A DNA stretch of 64,000 nucleotides from CAVVYV01 sp963752585 (GCA_963752585.1 CAVVYV010000008.1:496001-560000); one strand, 5' to 3'. Positions 27,056-36,834 are shown, counted from the stretch's first letter. Program-made: numbers and translations. Notes: generated by a model not told the origin, from the letters alone.

Positions 27056-29371
27056 ATGCGCATCGCGCTGGTCTCGCCCTACTCCTGGACATATCAGGGA
27101 GGCGTGAACAGGCATGTGGAGGCGCTCGCCGAGCAGTTTCTCGGCCGTGGCGACCACGTCCGCGTCCTCGCCCCCTGGGATCCCCCCGACGGCATCAGCC
27201 GCCGCGTTCACCGCGGCGCGCCCGCGGTCGAGCAGCCGCCCGACTACCTCGTTCCCCTTGGCAGAACGATCGGCTACGGCGCCAACGGCGCAGTCTCGAA
27301 TCTCGCGTCCTTTCCCGGCAGCCTGGTGCGCCTGCGGCGCGAGCTGCGCGCCGGCCGCTTCGACGTCGTCCACGTGCACGAGCCTCCGGCGCCGCTGATC
27401 TCCTGGGACGCCTCCACCTTCCGGGGCGCTCCCGTGGTCGGCACCTTCCACGCCTACGCGACCAAGCCGATCCCCAACCACATCGCCACCCTGCTCGGCG
27501 CCCGCCGGATCTTCAACCAGCTCTCCGCGCGGATCGCCGTCTCCGAGGCGGCCGCCTGGACAGGGCGGCGCTGGTTCGGGGGCGACTACCGGATCATCCC
27601 CAACGGGGTCGATCTTGACGCCGCGCCGCACGGGGCCAAAGAGCCCGGCCGACCACATGCGCCTGCTGTTCGTGGGCAGGGCCGAGGAGCGCAAGGGGCT
27701 GCCGGTCCTGCTCTCCGCATTCGAGGCGCTGGTCGAGCAGGTGCCCTCCCGCCTGACCGTGATCGGCGCCGACTCCGAGGAGATCTCGCGGCGGGTCGCC
27801 GACCCCGAGGTCGCCGCCCGGATCGACTCGATCGGCAAGTGTCTCCGACGAGGAGCTCTGGCGGCAGCTCGGCGACGCCGACGTCCTCTGCGCCCCCTCG
27901 CTCGCCGGTGAGAGCTTCGGCATGGTCCTGATCGAGGCCTTCGCCGCCGGCACACCGGTGATCGCCTCGCGGATCGCGGGCTATCGCGACGTCGTCAGCG
28001 ACGGCGTCGACGGAGTCCTGGTGCCACCGGCCGATCCGCAGGCGCTCGCCGAGGAGCTCCAGCGCTTCTGGCTCGAGCCGGAGAGGCGGATCGCGATGGG
28101 CGAGCAGGGTCGCCGCAGCGCCCAGCGTTACGCATGGCCGCGGATCGCCGACGAGGTGGCCTCGACCTACGAGCGGGCGATGGAGCCCGCCCCCCAGCCG
28201 TCCTCGAGGCTCGAGGCGGCCGCCCGCCGGACGGGGATCGTCCCGCTCGACGGGGGGCCGCGCCGTCCCGCCAGGCGACTTCCCTCGCTGGAGCCGGCCC
28301 CGGCGGGCCCCGGTGGCGCAGGCCGGCGCGCGGCCCGGAGGATCGGCCTCGGGATCGCCGGGTATCGTCGGCATCGGCCTGACCGCGTTGGCGGCACGCC
28401 GAATCGGCGTCGACCAGGTGGCCGAGAACGTGATCCGCTCCGATCTCACCTGGGTCCTGATCGCGTGTGCCCTGATGGTCGCCTCTCTCTTCGCCCGCGC
28501 CGCTTCCTGGGTGGCGATCGCCCGGGCCGCCCTTCCCGGCCGCCCGGTCCGGCGCCGGGACGTCACCTCGGCGACGATGATCGGGGTTCTGATGTCCGCG
28601 ACCTTGCCGGCGCGCCTGGGGGAGCCGGCGAGGGCGATGGTGCTCGCGCGCCGGGTGGGGAGGATGCGCGAGACGTTTGCGGTCCTGATCGGGACCCTGG
28701 TCTCGCAGACCGCCCTCAACATCGTCGCCCTGGCCGGACTGGGCGCGATCATCGTCTCCACCACCGATCTCTTCCAGTCGAGCACCCAGAAGCTCTTCCT
28801 GGTCTCGATGGCGCCGCTGCTTCTCCTGGTAGCGGTGCTTCTCGCCCCGACCGTGGTTCGCACCAACGGCGAGGGGCGGATCGCTCGCGCGATCGCCGCG
28901 ACCAGGCGGGCGCTGCAGCAGGCCCGCGAGGGCACCCGCGTCTTCAAGGACCCCAGGCGGGGCGGGTACGCCGCGTTCGCTCAGCTCTTCGCCTGGTTCC
29001 TCCAGCTGCTCGCCTGCTGGGCGCTGTTCGCGGCGCTCGGACTCGATCATCAGGTCGGGATCGGGGCCGCCGCGGCCGTCCTCTTCGCGGTCAACGTGAC
29101 CGCGGTGGTCCCGGCGACCCCGTCCAACATCGGGATCTTCCAGCTGGCGGTGATCAGCGTCCTCACCGCGGGCTTCCAGGTTCCCGCCGCCGACGCGCTC
29201 GCCTACGGCGTGATCCTGCAGGCGGTCGAGATCGCGACCGCGGTCGCCCTCGGCCTGCCCGCGCTGGTCCGGGAGGGGGTCACCTGGTCGGACATGCGCC
29301 TCCGGGCCCTCTCCGCCGCCCCCGCGCGGCTCTCGGACCGGCCACGGTCGCGCGAGGGTGTATCGGCTTAG
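27056..29371 (+). CDS. GT4 glycosyltransferase fused to a flippase-like (LPG synthase TM/UPF0104) domain, three frame breaks
   Basis: After correction this is one protein of about 770 residues. Residues 1-370 form a GT-B glycosyltransferase of family 4 (PimB/PimC-like): MRIALVSPYSWTYQGGVNRH, FDVVHVHEP, VVGTFHAYATKP, RLLFVGRAEERKGL and GESFGMVLIEAFAAGTPVIAS, the C-terminal donor-site E-rich motif. A basic linker leads into about 340 residues with eight hydrophobic helices of the lysylphosphatidylglycerol-synthase transmembrane type (WVLIACALMVASLFARA; ATPSNIGIFQLAVISVL). Breaks lie at 27639 (AAAG), 27840 and 28366, each one inserted base. It probably mannosylates or flips an envelope lipid; two separate genes are less likely because no start or stop fits between the domains. 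Confidence 0.85.
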
Positions 29372-29462
29372 CCCGCTCCCACGCTTAGGCCTAGGATGAG
29401 GGGCGAAACTCCTGCGACCACGACCTGTTTGAGTAGGTCAAAACCATGACTACCCGCAAGCC

Positions 29463-29852
29463 ATGACCACCCCGACGGGAGAAGGGACGAGGGTCCGCCG
29501 AGGAAGCTTCATCCTCGCCGCGCTGTTCGTGGTCCCGGCTCTCTGCGTCCTCGTAATCGTCGGGATCGACAACGCTCCGGCCCAGACGAGCACCCTGCTC
29601 TGCGTCAAGCAGAGCAAGCCGCGCAAGGGATCGGTCCGGATCCCCATCAACGGGCTCTGCCACGCCAACGAGCGCGGCCTGCTTCTGAACGCAACCGGAG
29701 CCCAGGGTCCAGCCGGTACCCCGGGCGGGCCACAGGGGCCACCCGGACCGCCGGGAGATCCGGGGGCGCCGGGAGCTCCTTGTCCCAATACGCGAGCGAT
29801 CATGACTAACGACGTCGATTCGCCGGTGACGGTTTGCATTCCCACTCCGTAA
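29463..29852 (+). CDS. Membrane-anchored collagen-like repeat protein
   Basis: 129 residues, ATG 29463. Cytoplasmic basic start, one transmembrane helix (SFILAALFVVPALCVLVIVG, about residues 15-34), then an extracellular segment with two Cys (LLCVKQSK, NGLCHANE). Ten consecutive Gly-X-Y triplets of collagen type follow (about residues 79-107, GAQGPAG to GAPGAP), then CPNTRA and a final Cys. Pro is frequent in the X and Y positions. Function unknown; it may form a short surface triple helix. A six-codon mini-frame at 29446-29466 overlaps its start (ATG ACT ACC ... CCA TGA). A terminator-like hairpin follows 18 bp after the stop. Confidence 0.78.
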   Translation: MTTPTGEGTRVRRGSFILAALFVVPALCVLVIVGIDNAPAQTSTLLCVKQSKPRKGSVRIPINGLCHANERGLLLNATGAQGPAGTPGGPQGPPGPPGDPGAPGAPCPNTRAIMTNDVDSPVTVCIPTP

Positions 29853-29870
29853 CCGAGCCGGAGGCGCCGT

Positions 29871-29888
29871 AGCGGGGCGTTCCCCGCT
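29871..29888 (+). terminator. Hairpin terminator after the collagen-like gene
   Basis: AGCGGGG at 29871-29877, loop CGTT, CCCCGCT at 29882-29888: a perfect 7-bp GC-rich stem with a tetraloop, 18 bp after the stop. No T tract follows, as is common in GC-rich actinobacteria. Confidence 0.5.
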
Positions 29889-29981
29889 TGGTACCGTCCT
29901 GCTAGCGGGTATTCGCCCGTTCCAGGGCTCGCGAGCGAAGGATCGAAAATAAGGCCGGTCAAGGACAAGAGAACCCGGGGG

Positions 29982-31010
29982 ATGTCGGGCGTGCCTTGGC
30001 GCTTCGAGCCGCTGTCGGACGACCGCGAAGAGCGTCCGTTCGACGACCGCGTCGAGCAGGCGCCCGAGGACCGCGTCGAGCGGTCCCCCGAGGACTCCGT
30101 CGAGCAGTCGCCCGAAGACCGTGTCCAGCGGTCGCCCGAAGACCGGCCTCGCCCCGATCCGGCCGCGCTCGGTGATCCTTCGAACGGGGCCGAGGGTTGG
30201 CGGCCGGTTGAGTATGGGATCGACACCTCGCCGGTCCGTCGCAGGCGGTTTCGGCCGCGCCGGCAATCGCCGAATCGGCGTCGGCTCCGGCTTTCGGGCG
30301 GCCGCGCGGAGCTGGCGGCTCGGATCACCGCTCCACTGTCGGCCGCTCGCGGGCGGTTTCGGCCGCACCGGCCGCCCTCCCCCGAGCGCCGGCCCTCCAT
30401 CGAGAGCCTGCCCTCCCGCAAACGCTGGCCCTCCCTCAAGCATCGGCCTTCCAGCGAGAGCCTGCCCTCCCGCAAGCGCTGGCCCTCCCTCAAGCGCCTG
30501 CCCTCCCTCAAGGGCCTTCCCTCCCTCAAGGGCCTTCCCTCCCTCAAGGGCCTGCCCTCCCTCAAGCTCGAGCGCCGTCGCCTTTGGGTCGCCGTTGGCC
30601 TCGCGCTGCTCGCCGCCCTGATCACGATCGCGGTGATCGTGGGCGGACGATCCTCCGGTGGCGGGGGCGATCCCGCCTCGGAGGCGGCTCAGCTCGTGCC
30701 GGTTCCACCGGCCACTCCGGTGGCTGTCGCCCCCGTGAACAATGCGAAGGCGAAGGCGAAGGCGAGGAAGGCGAAGGCGAGAAGGGCCAAGGAGGCAAAG
30801 GCCGATCGGCAGGCAGCTGCCCCGGTCGCCGACAGCGGAGGTTCCTCGGACTCGGACTCGAGCTCGTCGAGCTCGGACAGCGGCTCGAGCAGCGAGCCCC
30901 CGAGCGAGCCGGTGAGCGCGCCCGCGCCGGCGCCGACGCCCGCTCCCAGCAGCGGCAGTTCGAACCGTCCCCGCCCGTCGATCCAGCACGGGATCACCGG
31001 CGGGGGCTAG
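29982..31010 (+). CDS. Repeat-rich single-pass membrane protein of unknown function
   Basis: 342 residues of low complexity in four zones. (1) Acidic-basic octad repeats DRVEQAPE/DRVERSPE/DSVEQSPE/DRVQRSPE at residues 22-53. (2) A very basic Pro/Ser/Arg/Lys region ending in LPSLKG-type hexad repeats (residues about 140-195). (3) A transmembrane helix LWVAVGLALLAALITIAVIV (about 203-222). (4) An outer tail with Lys/Ala repeats (AKAKAKARKAKARRAKEAKA), a Ser/Asp block and an Ala/Pro tail. Overall topology is probably inside-basic, outside-Ser/Pro. Codon bias matches the plus strand; the long antisense frames over it are shadows. No family recognised. Its stop overlaps the convergent hydrolase stop in CTAG. 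Confidence 0.65.
   Translation: MSGVPWRFEPLSDDREERPFDDRVEQAPEDRVERSPEDSVEQSPEDRVQRSPEDRPRPDPAALGDPSNGAEGWRPVEYGIDTSPVRRRRFRPRRQSPNRRRLRLSGGRAELAARITAPLSAARGRFRPHRPPSPERRPSIESLPSRKRWPSLKHRPSSESLPSRKRWPSLKRLPSLKGLPSLKGLPSLKGLPSLKLERRRLWVAVGLALLAALITIAVIVGGRSSGGGGDPASEAAQLVPVPPATPVAVAPVNNAKAKAKARKAKARRAKEAKADRQAAAPVADSGGSSDSDSSSSSSDSGSSSEPPSEPVSAPAPAPTPAPSSGSSNRPRPSIQHGITGGG
30045..30140 (+). repeat. Four tandem 24-bp units (octapeptide DRVExxPE)
   Basis: Units at 30045-30068, 30069-30092, 30093-30116 and 30117-30140 encode DRVEQAPE, DRVERSPE, DSVEQSPE and DRVQRSPE. They differ by a few substitutions each and lie in the cytoplasmic N-terminus of the repeat-rich membrane protein. Confidence 0.85.
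30495..30566 (+). repeat. Four tandem 18-bp units (hexapeptide G/R-LPSLK)
   Basis: Units start at 30495, 30513, 30531 and 30549. The middle two are identical and the outer ones differ by one or two bases, so expansion is recent. Related degenerate copies (LPSRKRWPSLK) precede them from about 30408. Confidence 0.88.
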
Positions 31011-31846
31011 TTAACTCCGGCCAGCAGTTCCGCGAGCCGATCGGGCTCCTCGATCTGCGGACAGTGGCCGCACCGTGGGATCAGCTCCACCCGGGCCCCG
31101 GGGATCGCCTCGGTGAGCCGATCGGCGCCGGTGGTGAAGACCATCCGGTCGCGCTCGCCCCAGACGACCAGGACCGGGCAACGGATCTGCTGAAGCCGGA
31201 AGGGGTCGCGGATCTCCGATAGGAGGCGCTCGCCGGTACCGAGGAGGCGGACGACGTCGTCGCGGCTGCGCACGTGGCTGGTGAAGGCGGCGACCACCGC
31301 CGCGTCCGCCTTCCGGGGGCTGGCGAAGGCGAGCACCTTGTAGGTCGTGCCGACCGCCCGGCGGACGGCGGACTCCGGCACCGGCACCGGCGAGCGCAGC
31401 ATCGCCCGGACCAGCGGCGCCCCCTGGATTGCGGCGAACCAGCTCGGCATGTCGAGCCCTGCGGGCGCGATCGGGACGATCCCCGCGATCCGCTCATGGT
31501 CGCGCTCGGCGGCGCGGAGGGCGACGGTGCCGCCGAGCGAGTTGCCGGCGATCACCACCGAGCCGGCGTCGGCCGCCCAGCGCTCGATCGCTGCCTCGAT
31601 GAAGGCGTCCAGTTGGGGCAGGATCGGTGCCTCGCGCTGGAGCGGATCGGCCTCGCCGAAGCCGGGCAGGTCGAGGGCGACCGCCGCACGTCCTCGCTTG
31701 CGCAGCCGGTCGATCACCAGCCGCCAGGTGTCGGCGCTGTCGGCGTACCCGTGAAGCAGGATCAGAGGAGGGCCCTGCCCCTCGAGCTCCACTGCCCTCG
31801 TCCCGATTCCCGCCAGCGTCGGTCGATGCTCGACGATCGGCTCCAT
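31007..31846 (-). CDS. Alpha/beta hydrolase
   Basis: 279 residues from ATG 31846. Oxyanion motif LILLHGYADSADTW, nucleophile elbow AGNSLGGTVAL (Ser in GNSLGG), acid segment VVWGERDRMV, catalytic His in IPRCGHCPQIEEPDRLAELL. A standard small esterase or C-C hydrolase of the MhpC/DhaA-like type; substrate unknown. Intact. Stop shared through CTAG with the repeat-rich protein. The soxR gene starts further upstream on the same strand, ending 36 bp before this start. Confidence 0.9.
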   Translation of the reverse strand: MEPIVEHRPTLAGIGTRAVELEGQGPPLILLHGYADSADTWRLVIDRLRKRGRAAVALDLPGFGEADPLQREAPILPQLDAFIEAAIERWAADAGSVVIAGNSLGGTVALRAAERDHERIAGIVPIAPAGLDMPSWFAAIQGAPLVRAMLRSPVPVPESAVRRAVGTTYKVLAFASPRKADAAVVAAFTSHVRSRDDVVRLLGTGERLLSEIRDPFRLQQIRCPVLVVWGERDRMVFTTGADRLTEAIPGARVELIPRCGHCPQIEEPDRLAELLAGVN

Positions 31847-31881
31847 CGGCCTGCTGACGCTAGCGAGCCGGCCGGAGATGG

Positions 31882-32334
31882 TCAGCTCGCCGGGCGTGGG
31901 TCGCCGATCCAATAGCGGGGACCGGGACCGAGGGCGGCGGCCCGGTCGCCGGGGTTGGCGAGCCGGCAGCGGTCGAGGGAGAGGCAGCCGCAGCCGATGC
32001 ACTCGGTGAGCCCGGCCCGGAGGCGCTCCAGCTCGGCGATCCGCTCCTCGATCCGCGAGCTCCATCCCCGCGAGAGGCGCGACCAATCGCGCCTGGTCGG
32101 GGCCCGGTTGGGCGGCAGCTTGGCGAGCTCGTCGCCGATCTCCCCCAGGGTGAGACCGATCCGCTGGGCGAAGACGATGAACGCGATTCGCCGGAGCACC
32201 GGCCGCGGGTACCGGCGGTGACCCGAGCCGGACCGCTCGGAGCCGATCAGACCACGCTCCTCGTAGTAGCGCAGCGCCGAAGCGGCGACGCCGCTCCGGC
32301 GCGAGACCTCGCCGATCGTCAGCTGCTCCGACAC
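31882..32334 (-). CDS. soxR: Redox-sensing regulator SoxR
   Basis: 150 residues, GTG 32334. MerR-type helix-turn-helix LTIGEVSRRSGVAASALRYYEERGL, read as two adjacent elements, then the dimerisation helix. The C-terminal cluster CIGCGCLSLDRC fits the CX2CXCX5C pattern that binds the [2Fe-2S] redox sensor in SoxR. Oxidation by redox-cycling compounds activates target promoters. It is divergent from the DUF5519 gene, whose promoter contains a canonical SoxR box. Confidence 0.93.
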   Translation of the reverse strand: MSEQLTIGEVSRRSGVAASALRYYEERGLIGSERSGSGHRRYPRPVLRRIAFIVFAQRIGLTLGEIGDELAKLPPNRAPTRRDWSRLSRGWSSRIEERIAELERLRAGLTECIGCGCLSLDRCRLANPGDRAAALGPGPRYWIGDPRPAS

Positions 32335-32359
32335 GCCGACAGGGAATCAGCTTTCGCCC

Positions 32360-32390
32360 TTGACTTCAAGTGCACTTGAACTTGTACCTT
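32360..32390 (+). promoter_or_regulatory. SoxR-type promoter with 19-bp spacer and SoxR box
   Basis: -35 TTGACT at 32360-32365 and -10 TACCTT at 32385-32390 are separated by 19 bp, the abnormal spacing typical of MerR/SoxR-activated promoters. The spacer region holds the perfect palindrome TTCAAGTG/CACTTGAA (32365-32380). Its core TCAAGT-N2-ACTTGA equals the SoxR consensus known from soxS and actinobacterial SoxR targets, apart from the two central bases. It drives the DUF5519 gene, whose AAAGGAGA ribosome site is at 32414-32421. Confidence 0.8.
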
Positions 32391-32425
32391 TGATTCATGT
32401 CTCATTTCCGACCAAAGGAGACTTG

Positions 32426-32773
32426 ATGAGCAGAGAGCAGACGGCGGGCGAGCGGATCACAGAGGAGGTCACTTCCTGGCCGGGGGTCGAGGCCGGGCCC
32501 GGCAGCCGCGGCGAGTTCGCGTTCACGGTCGGCGGCCACGAGGTCGGCCACCTCCACGGCGACCATGCCGCCCATTTCGGCTTCGGGGCGAAGCTCGGCG
32601 CCGAGCTGAAGGCCCAGGGACGGGTGGTCGACCACCCGGTGTTCCCGGGCAAGCCGGGGCCGGCGGCTCACCGGATCGAGACCGAGGACGACGTCCGCGA
32701 GGTGATCGAGCTGATCCGGATGAACTACGACCGCGTCGTCGCCCGCTACGGGCTGCCGGCCGAAGCGGCCTGA
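32426..32773 (+). CDS. DUF5519 (luciferase-domain-like) protein, probable SoxR target
   Basis: 115 residues, ATG 32426 behind AAAGGAGA. Landmarks: EEVTSWPGVEAGPGSRGEFAF, split around the Gly turn, then HEVGHLHGDHAAHFGFG, and KPGPAAHRIETEDDVREVIELIRMNY, as in the small DUF5519 family. Three His in VGHLHGDH are conspicuous. The family has no established activity. Its promoter carries a SoxR box, so it should be induced by redox-cycling agents. Confidence 0.75.
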   Translation: MSREQTAGERITEEVTSWPGVEAGPGSRGEFAFTVGGHEVGHLHGDHAAHFGFGAKLGAELKAQGRVVDHPVFPGKPGPAAHRIETEDDVREVIELIRMNYDRVVARYGLPAEAA

Positions 32774-32815
32774 CCGACACCGGCGCCGGATCGCCCGGCT
32801 CGTTAGCCTGACGTA

Positions 32816-35195
32816 ATGGCGCTGTCCAACATCTCGGGCTTCCCCCGAATCGGCCGCAACCGCGAGCTCAAGTTCGCGACCGAGGGCCACTGGCGGGGAG
32901 AGGTCTCAGAGGAGGAGCTGTTCGAGGCCGGCAAGCGGATCCGGGTCGAGAACTGGCGCCTGATGCAGGACGCCGGGATCGACCTGATCCCGTCGAACGA
33001 CTTCTCCTTCTACGACCAGGTGCTCGACGCGATCGCCCTCGTCGGCGCGGTCCCGGAGCGCTACGGCTGGGACGGCGGCGAGGTCGATCTCGCCACCTAC
33101 TTCGCGATGGCGCGCGGCCGTCAGGCCGACGGCGTCGACGTCACCGCGATGGAGATGACCAAGTGGTTCGACACCAACTACCACTACATCGTCCCCGAGC
33201 TCGGGCCGGGAACCAAGTTCTCGCTCTCGAGCACGAAGCCCTTCGACGAGCACGCCGAGGCCCAGGAGGAGCTTGGGATCGACACCGTGCCGGTGCTCCT
33301 GGGACCGCTCAGCTTCCTGCTCCTCTCGAAGCCCGCCGACGGCGTCGGCGATGACTTCGACCCGAGCAGCCTGCTCGAGTCCCTGGTCGAGGTCTACGCC
33401 GAGGTGATCGAGAGGCTCGCCTCCCAGGGCGCGACCTGGGTCCAGTTCGACGAGCCCTGCTTCGTCGAGGACCGATCCGAGCGGACGCTGGACGCGCTCC
33501 GGCTCGCCTACGAGGAGCTCTGCAGCGTCAAGGAGCGGCCGAGGATCCTGGTCAAGACCTACTTCGACCACGTCGGCGACGCCTACGGCGTCCTTCGGGA
33601 CCTGCCGATCGAGGGTGTCGGCCTCGACCTGATCGGTTTCGTCCACGAGGAGGGGAGTGGTTTCGGCAACGCACCGTTCCACGAGCACGGCGGGGTTCAC
33701 AACGTCGAGCTGATCGCGGACCAGGAGGGCCTCGGCGACCAGTGGCTGTTCGCCGGCATCGTCGACGGCCGCAACGTCTGGATCAACGACCTCGAGCACT
33801 CGCTCGACCTGCTCGAGGGCCTCCGCGACCGCACCGAGCAGCTCGTCGTCTCCACCAGCTGCTCGCTCCTCCACACCCCGATCGACCTCGACGCCGAGCC
33901 CGCCGGCGGGGACGCCGACCTCGACGACGAGCTTCGCTCGTGGCTGGCCTTCGCCGTCCAGAAGGTGGGGGAGGTGAGGACACTGGCCCGCGGGCTCGCC
34001 GATGGCCGTCCCGCGATCGCAGAGGAGCTGGAGCGAAACGACCGCGCGCTCGACGACCGGCGCGAACTCCCACCGCACCAGGGATCCGGAGGTCCGCTCC
34101 AGGGTCGCCGCGCTCGACGAGGCCGATGCCCGCCGCGAGACCCCGTTCGAAGAGCGCAAGGAGGCGCAGCAGGAGAGGCTCGAGCTGCCCCGCTTCCCCT
34201 CGACCACGATCGGCTCCTACCCGCAGACCGACGAGATCCGAACGGCTCGCCGGCAGCTGCGCGAGGGCGAGATCGAGCTGGCCGAGTACGAGCAGCGGAT
34301 GCGCGGCGAGATCGACCGGGTGATCGACTTCCAGGAGGAGATCGGGCTCGACGTCCTCGTCCACGGCGAGCCCGAGCGCAACGACATGGTCCAGTACTTC
34401 GGCGAGCAGATGCTCGGCTATGTCTTCACCCAGAACGCGTGGGTGCAGTCCTACGGCTCCCGCTACGTCCGCCCGCCGATCATCTTCGGCGACGTCAGCC
34501 GCCCGGTCCCGATGACCGTCGAGTGGACCACCTACGCGCAGACCCAGACCGAGAAGCCGATGAAGGGAATGCTCACCGGCCCGGTGACGATGCTTCAGTG
34601 GTCGTTCGTGCGCGACGACCAGCCGCGCTCGGCGACCTGCGAGCAGCTCGCCCTCGCGATCCGCGACGAGGTCGCCGACCTGGAGAAGGCCGGGGTCTCG
34701 ATCATCCAGGTGGACGAGCCGGCGATCCGCGAGGGGCTGCCCCTGCGACGGGATCGCTGGGACGAGTACCTGAGCTGGGCCGTTCACGCCTTCCGGGTCG
34801 CGACCTCGGTCGTCCGCGACGAGACCCAGATCCAGACCCACATGTGCTACTCGGACTTCGGCGACATCATGGAGCACATCCAGGCGATGGATGCGGACGT
34901 CAACCTGATCGAGGCCGCCCGCTCCCGGATGGAGCTGCTGCACGACTGGGAGAAGACGGGCTACACCAACGACATCGGCCCCGGCGTCTACGACATCCAC
35001 TCACCGCGAGTGCCGACGGTCGAGGAGATGGCCGCGCTGCTGCGCGAGGCGGCCCGGGTCCTGCGCCCCGAGCAGCTCTGGGTCAACCCCGACTGCGGAT
35101 TGAAGACTCGGGCCTGGCCCGAGACCGAGCAGAGCCTCCGGAACATGGTCGAGGCGGCGAGGCAGGTACGCGAGGAGCTCGTTCCGGCGACCTAG
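32816..35195 (+). CDS. metE: Cobalamin-independent methionine synthase, one frame break
   Basis: About 792 residues after correction. It transfers a methyl group from 5-methyltetrahydropteroyl-polyglutamate to homocysteine. N-terminal barrel: ISGFPRIGRNRELKFATEG (family start). C-terminal barrel: LPRFPSTTIGSYPQT, GMLTGPVTML, the zinc ligands His and Cys in THMCYSDF, and the last Cys in NPDCGLKTR. The frame breaks near 34058 (CGGC where CGC fits), in the inter-domain linker. ATG 32816 lies 42 bp after the DUF5519 stop. No riboswitch was seen upstream. Confidence 0.95.
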
Positions 35196-35205
35196 CCACC
35201 ACCAA

Positions 35206-35226
35206 CGGCGGCCACAAACACCGCCG
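35206..35226. terminator. Bidirectional hairpin between metE and the aldehyde dehydrogenase gene
   Basis: CGGCGG at 35206-35211, 9-base loop CCACAAACA, CCGCCG at 35221-35226, in the 37-bp gap between two convergent stops. Perfect 6-bp stem without a T tract. Confidence 0.45.
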
Positions 35227-35232
35227 CCGGAT

Positions 35233-36793
35233 CTACGGCCGCGGCCTGCGGCCGCGGCCGAGCCGCCGGCGCCAGCCGCGGGCGTTGAGAAAGGTCGCGA
35301 TCCGGCGGAGGAGCTCCCGGCGCTTCTGGGTGTAGGGGAAGTAGAGCGCCTCCCGCTTCTGGCCGAAGCGGGTGATCACCAGCGACTCGGGCCGGACGAA
35401 CTTCTTGATCCCGTACTCGCCGTGGCGGAAGCCGATCCCGGAGTCCTTCCAGCCGCCCATCGGCACATCTGAGGCGAGAAAGCCGGTGAGGACGTCGTTG
35501 ACGTTCGCGGTCCCGACCTCGAGGCGGCGGGCGACGGCCTCGGCCTCCGAGGTCTTCCCGAAGACTGAGGCGTTCAGCCCGTAGCGGGTGTCGTTGGCGA
35601 GCCTCACCGCCTCGTCGGCGTCCCGCACCTTCATCACCCCGACCACCGGGCCGAAGCTCTCGTCGCGCATCACCTTCATCGAGTGATCGACGTCGGTGAT
35701 CACGGTCGGCGGGTACCAGTCGCCATCGCCGTCCAGCCGGCGACCGCCGGTGAGGACGGTGGCGCCGCTGCGCCGCGCATCCTCGACGTGGTCCTCGACG
35801 ATGTCGGTCTGGGGCGGGAAGGTCATCGCCCCGATCTCGGAGCCGTAGTCCGCGCCGTCCATGCCCTGCTTCAGCTTGCCCACCTCCTCGGTGAGGCGCT
35901 CGACGAACTCGTCGTAGATCTCCCCCTCGACGTAGATCCTTTCCACCGAGATGCAGATCTGGCCGGAGTTCGCGAACGCGCCCCAGGTGGCGGCGTTCAC
36001 GGCCTTCTCCATGTCGGCGCTCGCAAGAACGATCATCGGGTCCTTGCCGCCGAGCTCTGCGCTGACCGGGGTGAGCGTCTCGGCGGCGCGCACGAGGACC
36101 TTCTTCGCGGTCCGATCCGAGCCCGTGAACTGGATGAAGTCGGCTTCGTCGACGAGCGCCGAGCCGGTCTCGCCCATCCCGTTGACGACGTCGAAGACGT
36201 CGGGGCCGCCGATCTCGCGCTTCCACGCCTCGACCAGCTCGCCGAGCCCCAGCGGGGGTCACCTCCGAGGGCTTGATCACCACCGCCGCCCCGGCCTGGA
36301 GCGCCGGGATCGCGTCGCCCAGCGAGAGGATCAGGGGGAAGTTCCAGGGGCTGATCACTCCTACCACCGGATAGGGGCGGTACTGGACCCGCAGCCGCTT
36401 CGTCCGCATCAGCGGCGAGTGCGGGGTGACCCGGTGCTCGCCGATGAATCGCTCCGCCTTCTTCCCGTAGAAGTTGATCAGGTCCGCGATGTAGGGCACC
36501 TCGGAGGCGGCGTCGGCGCGTACCTTGCCGGTCTCCCCCTGCATCGTCGTCGCGATCCGGTCCTGGTTGTCGAGCAGCCAGTCGCGAAGCGTCGCCAGGT
36601 GCCGGGCGCGCCCCTTGTTGCCGAGCGCCTCCCACTGGGGCTGGTTCGCCCGCACGCGGGCGACCACCTCGGCGACCCGGTCGGGGCCGTCGACCGGCAG
36701 GGCGCCGATAACCGAGCCGTCGGCGGGGTTGTGGACCTCGAAGGTCTCCGCGTCGCCCCTGACTTTCTCGCTGATCGCATCGATGGCTGCCAT
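35233..36793 (-). CDS. NAD(P)-dependent aldehyde dehydrogenase, one frame break
   Basis: About 519 residues after correction. GVISPWNFPLILSLGDAIPALQAG, seen in two adjoining motifs, forms the cofactor fold; SAELGGKDPM has the general-base Glu and FANSGQICISVERIYV the catalytic Cys. The length fits succinate-semialdehyde/benzaldehyde-type dehydrogenases. The break near 36254 is CCCG where CCG fits. ATG 36793. A C-terminal basic tail (RRRLGRGRRPRP) ends at 35233; one further indel would instead end it at 35192. A TetR-like palindrome lies 42 bp upstream of the start. Confidence 0.9.
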
Positions 36794-36834
36794 GCCTGCT
36801 CCCTCGTCGCCGGTTTGGCCACTCTAGCGGGGAC

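Noticed and set aside
30045..30566. Tandem repeats considered as a CRISPR array
   Set aside because: Units are contiguous, without spacers, in frame and coding; no cas gene is present.
29450..30989. Minus-strand frames with collagen-like and repeat translations opposite 29463-31010
   Set aside because: The plus-strand frames have membrane helices, ribosome-site spacing and codon bias; the antisense repeats simply mirror the plus-strand repeats.
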